A program made the position numbers and the translations under genes. A stretch of DNA of 64,000 nucleotides. Source: Bacillus mobilis (GTDB lineage Bacteria > Bacillota > Bacilli > Bacillales > Bacillaceae_G). Numbering within the stretch: the first letter of the stretch is position 1; each line of letters opens with the position of its first letter. Positions 35,607 to 44,441 of the stretch are shown here, one piece after another. Location: the NCBI RefSeq assembly GCF_001884045.1, contig NZ_MACF01000119.1, positions 421,910 through 485,909 of the forward strand, given 5' to 3'. Below the pieces are notes generated by a model that was not told where the DNA came from, did not search any database, and saw only the letters and a list, made by a program, of their open reading frames with translations.

Positions 35607-36310
35607 TCTTTAGCCCCCTCAAGTGATACGTACTCTTCCTTCGTTATTGGGATAAATCGTAAATACATACCGCTTTGAATATAGGTTGGTGTTTCTTCTT
35701 CTGGATTAAATAAGGAGATTGGGGTTCGGCCAATAATATTCCATCCTCCTGGTGTTTCAAGCGGATATATACCTGTTTGATTTCCGCCAATACCTACCGA
35801 ACCAGGAGATATTTGCAATCTTGGCGTTTCTTTTCTAGGTGTTTCTAGTTCTTTTGATAGCCCTCCTAAATACGGAAATCCTGGTGTAAAACCTAACATA
35901 TACACAAAATATGTTGTTTCACTATGTATACGAATGACGTCTTCTACCTGTAATCCTCTATAATGCGCGACCTCTTCTAAATCAGGTCCATATTCTCCCC
36001 CGTAGCAAACAGGTATAGAAATATGTTTCACATCTTGGTTCACATCTTCTTTATACGAATCACACAACTCTTTTATATATTGACAAACGTAATGATACGG
36101 CCCTTCACTTCTCCCATTTCGCTTCCATACTTCGTATACATTGTAGTAGACCGCTAATGAAGTGAAAGACGGCACACACTCAACCATTCCTGTAAATGGG
36201 TACCGTCTCAACGCTTGAAATAATCGCTGCACTTTTTCGTATGTCTCCATCCCCATTTCTTCACCAAATGTAACAATAATTGCTTGATCCCCTAACGCAG
36301 AAAATTTCAT
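35597..36310 (-). CDS. pxpB: 5-oxoprolinase subunit PxpB (KipI-like)
   Basis: 237 residues with the carboxyltransferase domain motif FTPGFPYLGGL near 150 and PGSVGIGGNQTGIYPLETPG near 190. In B. subtilis the homologous KipI also inhibits the KinA kinase, but the operon context here points to oxoprolinase. The gene order is iclR, pxpB, pxpC, pxpA, DUF969, DUF979, pcp. Confidence 0.95.
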   Translation of the reverse strand: MKFSALGDQAIIVTFGEEMGMETYEKVQRLFQALRRYPFTGMVECVPSFTSLAVYYNVYEVWKRNGRSEGPYHYVCQYIKELCDSYKEDVNQDVKHISIPVCYGGEYGPDLEEVAHYRGLQVEDVIRIHSETTYFVYMLGFTPGFPYLGGLSKELETPRKETPRLQISPGSVGIGGNQTGIYPLETPGGWNIIGRTPISLFNPEEETPTYIQSGMYLRFIPITKEEYVSLEGAKEWM

Positions 36311-36324
36311 CCCACTCCCTCTTT

Positions 36325-37077
36325 CTATGCCAAAAAGCCGAGTTCTTTCGAAATGCGATGTGCTGTTTCTTTCACCTTCGCAATAAAATATGAAATGTTA
36401 CTTTCGCTGTACTCAATTGCTAATCCCGAAATACTAATCCCCGCTACAACCGTTCCATCACTTGCAAAAATGGGCGCTGCTATAGCGGCTGTATGATTTT
36501 CTAACTCAGAGTAGCTAATTGTGTGTCCTTCCTTTTTCGCCATTTGTAACACTTCTAGCAATTGTTCCTTATCCACAATTGTTCCATCCGCAAACTGTTT
36601 TAAATCCGTTTCCTCTACGTATTTCTGCTTCTCTTCCTCAGAGAAATACGATAGTAAAATTCTCGGACATGCACCCGCATAAAGTGGAGCTCTTCTACCA
36701 ACCGCTGTATACACGCGTACAGGCTGAACACCTTCCATCTTTTCAACATAAATTGCGTCATTACCATCTTGAATAATTAAATTAACCGCCTGCCCTAAAC
36801 TATCTCTAAGCTCTTTCATATAGGGAATCGCAATATTTCTTACGGATAACCTTTGTGAAACAAGTTGTCCGAAGCGTAAAAAAACGACTCCTAGACGATA
36901 TTTCCCCTTTTCATTTTTTTGTAAAAACTCCATTTCTTCTAACGAGCCAATTAAACGATAAACAGATGTTTTCGGCATACTCGTAAGCTGAACCATCTCT
37001 GTTAAACTTAGCTCTTCATGCTCATAAAACAACTCTAAAATATCCATTGTCTTAACTGCCGTTTTATTTATACTCAT
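36325..37077 (-). CDS. IclR family transcriptional regulator
   Basis: 250 residues: N-terminal winged helix (LTEMVQLTSMPKTSVYRLIG, residues about 22-60) and a C-terminal effector domain with YAGACPRILLSYF and AAIAAPIFASDGTVVAGISI. It is the first gene of the pxp operon, 15 bp before pxpB, and probably senses 5-oxoproline or a relative. The start at 37077 follows GAGGGAG; the longer frame only translates the operator. Confidence 0.9.
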   Translation of the reverse strand: MSINKTAVKTMDILELFYEHEELSLTEMVQLTSMPKTSVYRLIGSLEEMEFLQKNEKGKYRLGVVFLRFGQLVSQRLSVRNIAIPYMKELRDSLGQAVNLIIQDGNDAIYVEKMEGVQPVRVYTAVGRRAPLYAGACPRILLSYFSEEEKQKYVEETDLKQFADGTIVDKEQLLEVLQMAKKEGHTISYSELENHTAAIAAPIFASDGTVVAGISISGLAIEYSESNISYFIAKVKETAHRISKELGFLA

Positions 37078-37091
37078 TCTATCTCCCTCTT

Positions 37092-37129
37092 GTTCCGAAT
37101 TTCGGAACTTTAATTCCGTATTTCGAAAC
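37092..37129. promoter_or_regulatory. Tandem palindromic operator for the IclR regulator
   Basis: GTTCCGAATTTCGGAAC (37092-37108) is a perfect 17-bp palindrome. ATTCCGTATTTCGAAAC (37113-37129) is a second copy with three changes, 21 bp away centre to centre. This matches the dual, same-face sites typical of IclR dimers, just upstream of the operon start. Confidence 0.8.
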
Positions 37130-37327
37130 AAATGTATAATTTAAAATTATAAAATATTCTTTCAATTCTATCAATATTTTTTTAAGCGTATGACCCGATA
37201 TATTTTGTCAGTAATTTTAAAAACGTAAATAATTAAATGCATTTGTAAATTTTTACATTAAACTATTACATTTCCAATATACTTCAATTATCATGATATA
37301 TATAACAACATATAAGGAGTGTTTCTT

Positions 37328-37738
37328 TTGAAAAAGCTGCTAGTAATTCCTGCTATTATGTTATCTTTTTGTATGGGTTATACTGTGATATTTGCGACAA
37401 GCGAGGATACAAATCTACACTCTCAAATTGAACAACGTACCATAACTAACGAAGACGTTGCATTTTTCGGATCAACCACTTATAATTTCAACTATTTTAA
37501 TGGAGATAACTTAAGCGTTCTTGTACAAAATACAGGTGATTCTCCTTTTAGTTATACTTTGTATAACGCTAAAAGTGCTTGGATGATTGACGGAACTTTA
37601 AAACCTGGGGAACAAGCGATAAGTGAATTCGATATTCACTGGACTGATTGGCTTCCTGACGGTGAATATAAAATTATTTTTAGAAATAGAGACGGTGCAC
37701 TTTCCAAAGTACATGTTGCCACAAAACTATTAGAATAA
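37328..37738 (+). CDS. Secreted protein with an immunoglobulin-like beta domain
   Basis: 136 residues. A signal peptide (LKKLLVIPAIMLSFCMGYTV, cleavage near IFATS) is followed by a beta-rich domain with VLVQNTGDSPFSYTLYNA and DGTLKPGEQAISEFDIHW. No catalytic residues. The family is not recognised. AAGGAG at 37314-37319 best fits the TTG at 37328. Confidence 0.7.
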   Translation: MKKLLVIPAIMLSFCMGYTVIFATSEDTNLHSQIEQRTITNEDVAFFGSTTYNFNYFNGDNLSVLVQNTGDSPFSYTLYNAKSAWMIDGTLKPGEQAISEFDIHWTDWLPDGEYKIIFRNRDGALSKVHVATKLLE

Positions 37739-37821
37739 AAGTTTCAATAAAAAGTACGGGAGTTTAGATTTGAAATGAAATTTGGTTAGCTTTCATTCAT
37801 AACACTAATATAAAAAAAATA

Positions 37822-37856
37822 TAAAGAGCATGTATTGATCAATACATGCTCTTCTC
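37822..37856 (+). terminator. Intrinsic terminator of the secreted-protein gene
   Basis: Arms AAGAGCATGTATT (37824-37836) and AATACATGCTCTT (37841-37853). Confidence 0.8.
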
Positions 37857-37932
37857 CTAGTTATTCGAAATATTCTTTTTTTAACACGATTGATTGTTCC
37901 TTCGTACAACTAACAAGTCTATTAGTTACATA

Positions 37933-38766
37933 TTACTTATTTTTCAAAATCGTTCTTTTAGCTTTTTTAATAATTCTACTAGTTGATTTTATATCAGTAT
38001 CCTTTTCCCATTCTTCACACAGGTTCAATACCCAATCTGGTTTCGTTTTACTTGCATCATTTAACCAGTTTCCAACCGAATCTTGTACATATTTTGATGA
38101 ATCTGATTTAAGTAAATTTAGAATGGGAAGTGCTTTTTCAGGTTCTTGTTTTAATACTTCAATATGTTTACTCCATACACCTCGAGGACGAATAGATTCT
38201 ACAGAGAACCTACGAATATTCTCATCCTCACTTTTTGCCCATTCTACTAACAATTCCACACTTTCTTCTATATTTTGTGAAAGATCTTCTCTAATAGACA
38301 TCCAAGCAATTTCTCGAACACCAAAATGATGATCCGCCGCAAAAGGTCGAATGTACGTTAATGTATCTTTTAATGTGTTATTTGATTTTTTATTCATAAA
38401 CGCTGCCCAACATCGTACACTATCTGAAATATGATCAGATAATTTTAACAGTATGTCTTCCTTCTTTCCTTCATACTCTTTGAGTATAATTTCATCCAAT
38501 AAAGTTCCTGTTATTCGTATGACTTTCATTCCTGTTTCAACGTTCTGTTTTTCTAATTCAGCTACTATACATTCCAAACTTTTCTTGAGTCCTATTGAAG
38601 GTAAGACATTTTTAAGTAGTTCAATATGATTTATTGCTAGCCATTCTGTTAGATTTACACTTTCTACTTTCCCTTGCTGTAGTAATTGTAAGACCTCTTT
38701 AGGAATTTCGTTTACTTTCCTGGCTCCTTTCCTGTTTAAGATAACTTCTGTTTCTTTCATTATCAT
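37933..38766 (-). CDS. HEAT-repeat DNA alkylation repair family protein
   Basis: 277 helical residues. NIRRFSVESIRPRGVWSKHI near residue 190 and DSSKYVQDSVGNWLNDASK near 225 align with the motifs RRLVSEGTRPRLPW and DPSKYVQKSVANHINDI of the 18401 protein, so the two are distant paralogs. Here the SEG of the motif reads VES, so glycosylase activity may differ or be lost. GGAGGG precedes the ATG. Confidence 0.8.
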   Translation of the reverse strand: MIMKETEVILNRKGARKVNEIPKEVLQLLQQGKVESVNLTEWLAINHIELLKNVLPSIGLKKSLECIVAELEKQNVETGMKVIRITGTLLDEIILKEYEGKKEDILLKLSDHISDSVRCWAAFMNKKSNNTLKDTLTYIRPFAADHHFGVREIAWMSIREDLSQNIEESVELLVEWAKSEDENIRRFSVESIRPRGVWSKHIEVLKQEPEKALPILNLLKSDSSKYVQDSVGNWLNDASKTKPDWVLNLCEEWEKDTDIKSTSRIIKKAKRTILKNK

Positions 38767-38802
38767 TTAAATTCCCTCCTTGCAATACTATCTTCAAATA
38801 AA

Positions 38803-38842
38803 CAGAGGCCATTTTGAAAAATAATAATCAAAATGACCTCTG
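38803..38842 (-). terminator. Intrinsic terminator after lepB
   Basis: Arms CAGAGGCCATTTTG (38803-38816) and CAAAATGACCTCTG (38829-38842), T-rich on the minus strand. Confidence 0.75.
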
Positions 38843-38919
38843 TCTTTCTTAAATGAACATTCAGTTTTACAAAAAATGTGATTTAAATCCACCGGAAGAA
38901 TATTTCTCCCATACATGCT

Positions 38920-39471
38920 TTATAACGCTCTTACTTGTTTCAACGGCCAGAAAACAGCTTGTCCTTTTCCGACAATCTCATCTTCTGAAATAAATCCAAA
39001 CATACGACCGTCTTTCGAAACTTCACGATTATCTCCTAAAACAAACACTTGGCCTTCTGGCACTTTCGTTTTTCCTGTAATTTGTTCTAACGTAAAGTCT
39101 GGAGTTAATACACGGCCTGCCGCTTTTTCTTTAAACTCTTTTAAATATGGTTCTTCCATCGCTTCTCCGTTTACATATAACACATCGTTTTTATACTCAA
39201 CTGTATCGCCTGGTAAACCAATTACTCGTTTTACTAAATCGTACCCTTCTTTACCGTGGAAGACGATAATATCAAAGCGCTCTAATCCACTTATACTATA
39301 ACCAATCTTATTCACGAGCACTCGTTCGTTATTTTCTAAAGTAGGCATCATCGATTCGCCTTGTACTAATGAAGGTGTAAATAAAACACCGCGAATAATA
39401 GCGATTAATACTAGTGTAAATCCTATCGTTTTAGCCCATGAGAATAATTCTTTCTTCGTATTTTCCTTCAT
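38920..39471 (-). CDS. lepB: Signal peptidase I (183 aa)
   Basis: 183 residues with an N-terminal membrane anchor (about 12-30), Ser40 in QGESMMPTL, Lys81 in DLVKRVIGLPGD, and GDNREVSKDGRMFG. It cleaves signal peptides at the outer membrane face of the cell membrane. It is longer between the catalytic boxes than the 25824 paralog. GAGGAG precedes the ATG; cutC is immediately upstream (23 bp) and may be co-transcribed. Confidence 0.93.
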   Translation of the reverse strand: MKENTKKELFSWAKTIGFTLVLIAIIRGVLFTPSLVQGESMMPTLENNERVLVNKIGYSISGLERFDIIVFHGKEGYDLVKRVIGLPGDTVEYKNDVLYVNGEAMEEPYLKEFKEKAAGRVLTPDFTLEQITGKTKVPEGQVFVLGDNREVSKDGRMFGFISEDEIVGKGQAVFWPLKQVRAL

Positions 39472-39494
39472 CGTTTCTCCTCTTTCTTACGTGT

Positions 39495-40172
39495 TTATTG
39501 TATGATTTGAACTAATTCTTGTACTAAATTAAGATCAATTTCAGAAAAACATGATTTCCCTTCTCTTACCGCTGTACCGACATGCGCTTGCGTAATTCCA
39601 GTTTCATCTAGCAATCGCTTTATATTTTCTTTCGTCACACCAGCTCCAGCAACAAGTTGAATTTGACCTTCGCTTACCTTTTGCATTTCTGCAAGCACCG
39701 GAATATTCTCTACTATATTTCCTTGTCCACCTGAAGTTAACACGTGAGTCACTTTATGAAACTTCTTTAAAATCCTCATCGCTTCTACTGGATTTTCTAT
39801 ATCATCTATCGCACGGTGGTACGTTACATTTATTCCATCTACAACAGATAGTAAATCCGCTAATTTCTCTTCATCCACTTCATTTCGTTCGTTTAATACA
39901 CCTAATACAACACCAGCTGCACCTAACTTCTGCGCCATGATGATATCTTCCTTCATCATTTCAATTTCTTCTTCCGTATATGTAAAAGACTTCGCATGCG
40001 GACGAATCATAACGTGAATCGGTATATGTACTGCTTCTACCGCTTTTTTAATAAATGCATAACTCGGCGTTAAACCGCCTTCTGTATAAGATGAAATTAA
40101 TTCAATTCGCTTCCCGCCAGCTCGTTCAATTCGTTTCACATCTTCTAAACATGTTGCAATAACCTCTAGCAT
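39495..40172 (-). CDS. cutC: CutC family protein
   Basis: 225 residues of the CutC TIM barrel: RIELISSYTEGGLTPSYAFI near residue 22, IHVMIRPHAKSFTYT near 52, and VLTSGGQGN near 142. Named for copper homeostasis, but its enzymatic role is unproven. AGAGGTC precedes the ATG. Confidence 0.93.
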   Translation of the reverse strand: MLEVIATCLEDVKRIERAGGKRIELISSYTEGGLTPSYAFIKKAVEAVHIPIHVMIRPHAKSFTYTEEEIEMMKEDIIMAQKLGAAGVVLGVLNERNEVDEEKLADLLSVVDGINVTYHRAIDDIENPVEAMRILKKFHKVTHVLTSGGQGNIVENIPVLAEMQKVSEGQIQLVAGAGVTKENIKRLLDETGITQAHVGTAVREGKSCFSEIDLNLVQELVQIIQ

Positions 40173-40315
40173 GAGATGACCTCTTTTCGTACTTTTTTCT
40201 TATTATAACATTAGTAAAAATAAGAAACCTAGCATTCTCCTGTAAATCTGTAAAAAGAAGAATGAAAAGAAAGATTTTTTCATTCGACGACGTTTATTGG
40301 TGATTTTATATTCTA

Positions 40316-40358
40316 CAAAAAAAGAGTAACACCTAGCACTTCTGACTGGGTATCACTC
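40316..40358 (-). terminator. Intrinsic terminator of spoIIP-like gene
   Basis: Ten-pair stem GAGTAACACC (40324-40333) / GGTATCACTC (40349-40358) allowing G-T pairs, T tract on the minus strand. Confidence 0.7.
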
Positions 40359-40367
40359 CTTTTTATT

Positions 40368-41513
40368 TTAATTATTTTTCTTCGTTACTTCATTATAATA
40401 GTGGCTAAATGCTTCTACTAACGCGTCAACTGACGCATACAATTCTTCTGGTGTATTATCTACCCCTCCCATTTCAATAAGTAATGCATTTGGAGAAAGA
40501 TCTTGATTATATACTCCGTTCCCGCTTTTACGATCTTTAATAAAAATCCCTCGGCTTAAACCGTAATACTTCTCGTCTAAATATGAATTTATTGCCGTTA
40601 CTATTTTTTTATTTTTTTCATAGTTAGGATTTTCTCGTCCTAAAATGAAATAAAGCCGAGCATAATTCTTTCCGTTAATATTTTTTGTTGTAATATTTTT
40701 TCGTGCATCATCTCTATGAAGGTCCATCGGAAACATAATATTTTTATCCTGTGCCAATTTATCTTGTAATATTTGACGGGACCCTTTATAAGATTGGGCC
40801 CAATTTAAATTTTTATTTCGTAGAAAATCCCTCATATTTGTCGTATCATGTGAAACACCTATACCTTTTTCTTCTAGCTTTTGTTTTAAATAGTTTCCAA
40901 CAAACGTAATATTCACTTCATTATTTGTACTAGAAGCATCGTCGGGTATCGAAGCCCCTGGAATAAGAGGAATAAACGCTTCCCAACTATGTGTATGATA
41001 AATAAAAACTTTATTTTCACCGTTATTTTGTGTATTTGAATTTTCACCAGTAGAATTGTTTTCTTTCCCACTCTTTGGGTGTTCAATAGCAGTACCTTTA
41101 TCTTTAATATTATCTAAAGGAATACTGGATTCTTCCGGAATGTTCGTATAATCTGTCCCTTCCCCAGCAATTAATATTTCCGAATAAAATTGATTCATAT
41201 TAGGAAGTTCTCGAGTTAATAAACTTCGAAGATCATTTACATTAATGTTTGTAGAAAGTGACAGTAAAAAAGATTCCAAAGACGCTCGTCCTTTTTCTTT
41301 ATGAAATTCTTCTGCAAAATAACGATTTTCACTTCCTATCATATACATAAGACCTTTAGTAGAATTCGTTCCTAATAACTGATTCATATAAAATGATTTA
41401 AATACGCTAGAATTACTAGAAATAAAGAATGAAGTGAGGATACATATAATAGTGAATAAAATACATATCACTACATATCTTACATTTAATACTTTCAGTT
41501 TAATTTTATTCAT
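40368..41513 (-). CDS. spoIIP: Stage II sporulation protein P (SpoIIP) family
   Basis: 381 residues. N-terminal membrane anchor (about 14-34), a variable polar linker (about 135-165), then the SpoIIP amidase/endopeptidase domain with FIYHTHSWEAF, MDLHRDDARKN and NALLIEMGGVDN, whose His and Glu bind zinc. In engulfment it cuts peptidoglycan with SpoIID. B. cereus group strains carry several paralogs, so this may be an extra copy: it is not next to gpr here. The start at 41513 follows GAAGGGAG. Confidence 0.85.
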   Translation of the reverse strand: MNKIKLKVLNVRYVVICILFTIICILTSFFISSNSSVFKSFYMNQLLGTNSTKGLMYMIGSENRYFAEEFHKEKGRASLESFLLSLSTNINVNDLRSLLTRELPNMNQFYSEILIAGEGTDYTNIPEESSIPLDNIKDKGTAIEHPKSGKENNSTGENSNTQNNGENKVFIYHTHSWEAFIPLIPGASIPDDASSTNNEVNITFVGNYLKQKLEEKGIGVSHDTTNMRDFLRNKNLNWAQSYKGSRQILQDKLAQDKNIMFPMDLHRDDARKNITTKNINGKNYARLYFILGRENPNYEKNKKIVTAINSYLDEKYYGLSRGIFIKDRKSGNGVYNQDLSPNALLIEMGGVDNTPEELYASVDALVEAFSHYYNEVTKKNN

Positions 41514-41682
41514 TTTATATCTCCCTTCATTTACTATATTCTTACGCATAATTTTTAAGTAATATGATTACTAATTTAATAGAATTTCCTCAACTACTAT
41601 GTTTTCATTTAACCTCTTTCCGTAAGGCAAATGAGGTTAAAGTTGCCGTGCGCAAATATTATCAAAGATTTTTTAAAAAATT

Positions 41683-41723
41683 AAATAACCTGAGTCTATA
41701 TAAATATAGAACTCAGGTTATTT
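41683..41723 (-). terminator. Intrinsic terminator of the ArsR-type gene
   Basis: Arms AAATAACCTGAGT (41683-41695) and ACTCAGGTTATTT (41711-41723). Confidence 0.75.
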
Positions 41724-41731
41724 AATACTGT

Positions 41732-42460
41732 TTACTCGATAGGAGGCACTGTATTTTGATGGACTTTTTTATCTTCCATGTCAATGCCTAATTGATCTTT
41801 CAATAACTTCATACCTTTTTGGGTAAGATGAACAGCCCGATTTTTATCCGTTTTTGTAATCCATTCCTGTTCAAAAAATAGTTTTGCTATTGCAGATCCT
41901 AACCAACCAGAAATATGGTAGCGTCGTTCACTCCAATCAAGACAAGGTTTTGCAAATATTCTCCTCTTTATATCTGCCGTTTCAATATTTATTCCAAAAT
42001 TCAGAAACCAACACTTACCTTGTTCCGTTACAATGTATTCTCCTTCCTCTAAAATGATAAATTCCTTATCTAATAATTTTTCGGTTATCTCTACACCGAG
42101 TCTGCCTGCAAGATGATCATAACAAGTTCGAGCATAACGTACTTGTTTTAGTTGATTCGATTGTTTTAAAGAACGAACTTGAACTGTTGGTGCGATTGTT
42201 CCTAACTTTTCAAGAACTTCTGCTACCTCTTGATTAGCAAGTCGATAGTAACGATGTCTACCATGTTGTTCAACTGTAAGTAGATTCCCCTCTACTAATT
42301 TAGAAAGATGAGAACTAATCGTTGGATGTGACACCTTTGCCATATAAGCTAATTCGCTAGCAGGTAGTGCCTGATTGTTCATTAAACAATCTAAGATAAT
42401 TGCTCTTGTAGGTTCAGCAATTAGTTTAGCTATATATGAGATATTCGGATATACATTCAT
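41732..42460 (-). CDS. ArsR family transcriptional regulator
   Basis: 242 residues: an ArsR-type winged helix (about 1-85, with LPASELAYMAKVSHPTISSH) fused to a second domain (100-225) with CYDHLAGRLGVEITEKLL and CLDWSERRYHISGWLGSAIA. This is the larger YczG-like type rather than a simple metal sensor. It is divergent from a DinB-family gene, with a perfect inverted repeat between them. Confidence 0.85.
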   Translation of the reverse strand: MNVYPNISYIAKLIAEPTRAIILDCLMNNQALPASELAYMAKVSHPTISSHLSKLVEGNLLTVEQHGRHRYYRLANQEVAEVLEKLGTIAPTVQVRSLKQSNQLKQVRYARTCYDHLAGRLGVEITEKLLDKEFIILEEGEYIVTEQGKCWFLNFGINIETADIKRRIFAKPCLDWSERRYHISGWLGSAIAKLFFEQEWITKTDKNRAVHLTQKGMKLLKDQLGIDMEDKKVHQNTVPPIE

Positions 42461-42477
42461 ATTTCGATGATACCCTA

Positions 42478-42514
42478 ACTATTAAACTGATACAATTATT
42501 TTAAGTTTAATAGT
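42478..42514. promoter_or_regulatory. Probable ArsR operator
   Basis: ACTATTAAACT (42478-42488) is inverted exactly as AGTTTAATAGT (42504-42514), a 15-bp gap between. It spans most of the 69-bp space between divergent genes and overlaps where both promoters must lie. Confidence 0.75.
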
Positions 42515-42529
42515 AAAGGAGAATGTATT

Positions 42530-43000
42530 ATGAATGCAATTGATCTTAGTATATTAAATTTGAAAGAAACGAGAAGGCGCTCAGAAAAATTATGGAATTC
42601 TCTTCCTGATAATTTTCTTAATTGGAAGCCTGATCATGAGGCCATGTCCTTTGGTGAGATGATTCGTCATGTTTGGACCTCAACTTTTTACTATCATATG
42701 ATTTTAAAAAACAACGGCTCAATAAATGACATACATTTCCCGTATGATGACGAGCCAATTACTTGTGTAAAAAAAGAAATTGAATGGGCACAAGTATACT
42801 TTACTGACTTTATAGAATATGTACAATCAATAAGCATAGCCGAGCTAGATTCAACCCTTATTGATAGAAGCGATGTTGGCTATGAAAGATATTTAGGCGA
42901 CATGCTATTACGAATTGCCTATCATGATGCCGTCCATGCAGGTCAGTTTTTACAATATTTACGAATGGTAAACTTAGAAAGGCCTTTAATTTGGGATTAA
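42530..43000 (+). CDS. DinB family protein
   Basis: 156 residues, four-helix-bundle DinB/YfiT fold. Metal-ligand histidines are visible in MIRHVWTSTFYYH and AYHDAVHAGQFLQYL. Members include thiol transferases and unknown enzymes. AAAGGAG precedes the ATG. The divergent ArsR-type protein is its likely regulator. Confidence 0.85.
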   Translation: MNAIDLSILNLKETRRRSEKLWNSLPDNFLNWKPDHEAMSFGEMIRHVWTSTFYYHMILKNNGSINDIHFPYDDEPITCVKKEIEWAQVYFTDFIEYVQSISIAELDSTLIDRSDVGYERYLGDMLLRIAYHDAVHAGQFLQYLRMVNLERPLIWD

Positions 43001-43053
43001 ATATAACAAATGTTTACAACGATTCGTTTTAAACTAGTATTTTAAACACATAA

Positions 43054-43090
43054 AAAGCACGTGTTCGATTACTAATCAAACACGTGCTTT
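43054..43090. terminator. Terminator between convergent genes
   Basis: Arms AAAGCACGTGTT (43054-43065) and AACACGTGCTTT (43079-43090). Confidence 0.75.
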
Positions 43091-43138
43091 CAAAACAACT
43101 ATATTGTCCATAAACAATTAAATGTAACTTTAATATAA

Positions 43139-44287
43139 CTACGACCGAAACGCCGCATCCGCTAACATAGACAGTGTAACATCATCCATCGGCGGATTGT
43201 GTAATCCTGCTCTGACGTTTAAATAGTAACAATGAAGAGGATTTTTTTCTGATAAACTTTTTGCCCCTACGATGCGCATTGCTTTATCTACAATTGATAT
43301 CGCTGCATTCGTTACGGCATATTTCACTGCTGCTAATTCGGCTTGCAGTGATAATTTATCCTCTGCCTCATCGTACTTTTTCGCAATTTGATATAAAAAG
43401 ACGCGAGCTTGCATAAGCTCAAGTTCTAATTCTCCAACTAATCTTCTAACATTCGGCAATAAACTAATAGAATGATTTAAACTATTTGGCTTGTATGATC
43501 CCGCAAATTGAACTGCATAATTTCTTGCTGATTGTGCAATTCCTAAATAACATGCTGGTATATGTAGCAACCAGCCAATACCCTTTTGTTTCACTTTTCC
43601 GCCCTTTATATCTGTAAAAAAGCGGTTTTCTATCTCCACATTTTGTAAGACAAGGTCGTGACTAGCAGTCCCCCGCATCGCAACGCTATCCCACGTTTCT
43701 TCAATGGATACACCGAGCGTATTTCTTGGAATGACAAACTCACCAACTTCTTCTCGGCCTTCAATACTCGCTGAAATAATAAAATAATCAAGTATTGGCG
43801 CCATCGTTGTAAAAGTTTTTCTTCCGTTTATAACCCACTTCTCGCCTTGTTGAACCGCTATCGTTTCTGGTTTACCGCCACGCGTCGGACTCCCTGTTTT
43901 TGGCTCGGTTGCTGCCCGGTTAAAGAGTGCACCTTTACGCACTTCTTCGCAAAACCATTTGAACATCTCATCATTCCAAGAGCGATTTTCCGCTAACTCT
44001 TTCACAATACCAAGATGCCAGCCAATCGATAATGCAGTAGCTCCGCAGCCTTCTGCAATTTTTTCTTGAAATAAAACGAAGTCATATAAAGAAATCGCAC
44101 TACCATCAAATTCTTTCGGTAACGTTAATTTCGTATATCCGATATCTTTCAAATCACTTATATTTTCATACGGAAATGATCCTAATTCACTTAGTTGATG
44201 CTCCCTTTCCATGAACTTTGGAATCAATTTATTTATTTGTGCAATAATGAAGGATTGTTCTTCTGTTTCAACAAATGAGAGTGCCAT
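43139..44287 (-). CDS. Acyl-CoA dehydrogenase family protein
   Basis: 382 residues with the acyl-CoA dehydrogenase N-terminal, middle (KWVINGRKTFTTMAP, FAD-binding) and C-terminal domains. The end, HCYYLNVRAGLHNPPMDDV, resembles the DszC/flavin-monooxygenase-like branch, so it may be an oxygenase or desaturase rather than a beta-oxidation enzyme. AAAGGAG precedes the ATG. Single-gene unit. Confidence 0.85.
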   Translation of the reverse strand: MALSFVETEEQSFIIAQINKLIPKFMEREHQLSELGSFPYENISDLKDIGYTKLTLPKEFDGSAISLYDFVLFQEKIAEGCGATALSIGWHLGIVKELAENRSWNDEMFKWFCEEVRKGALFNRAATEPKTGSPTRGGKPETIAVQQGEKWVINGRKTFTTMAPILDYFIISASIEGREEVGEFVIPRNTLGVSIEETWDSVAMRGTASHDLVLQNVEIENRFFTDIKGGKVKQKGIGWLLHIPACYLGIAQSARNYAVQFAGSYKPNSLNHSISLLPNVRRLVGELELELMQARVFLYQIAKKYDEAEDKLSLQAELAAVKYAVTNAAISIVDKAMRIVGAKSLSEKNPLHCYYLNVRAGLHNPPMDDVTLSMLADAAFRS

Positions 44288-44402
44288 ACTATAATCTCCT
44301 TTATGTTCGATTCATCAACCGCTCACTTTTTCATTATGATTATATGAAGCTACCTCTCTATTGTTTCACTATTCCGATAAAAATACAATGTTTTTGACCA
44401 AT

Positions 44403-44438
44403 AAGAAAAGTTCCTATTTTAAGATAGGTTCTTTTCTT
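44403..44438 (-). terminator. Intrinsic terminator of the YdcF gene
   Basis: AAGAAAAG..CCTAT pairs with ATAGG..CTTTTCTT around a small internal loop. Confidence 0.65.
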
Positions 44439-44441
44439 ATA

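Noticed and set aside
37835-38329. 164-codon plus-strand frame antisense to the HEAT-repeat repair gene
   Set aside because: It starts in the terminator hairpin and overlaps conserved codons of the repair protein; Ser/Phe-rich shadow translation.
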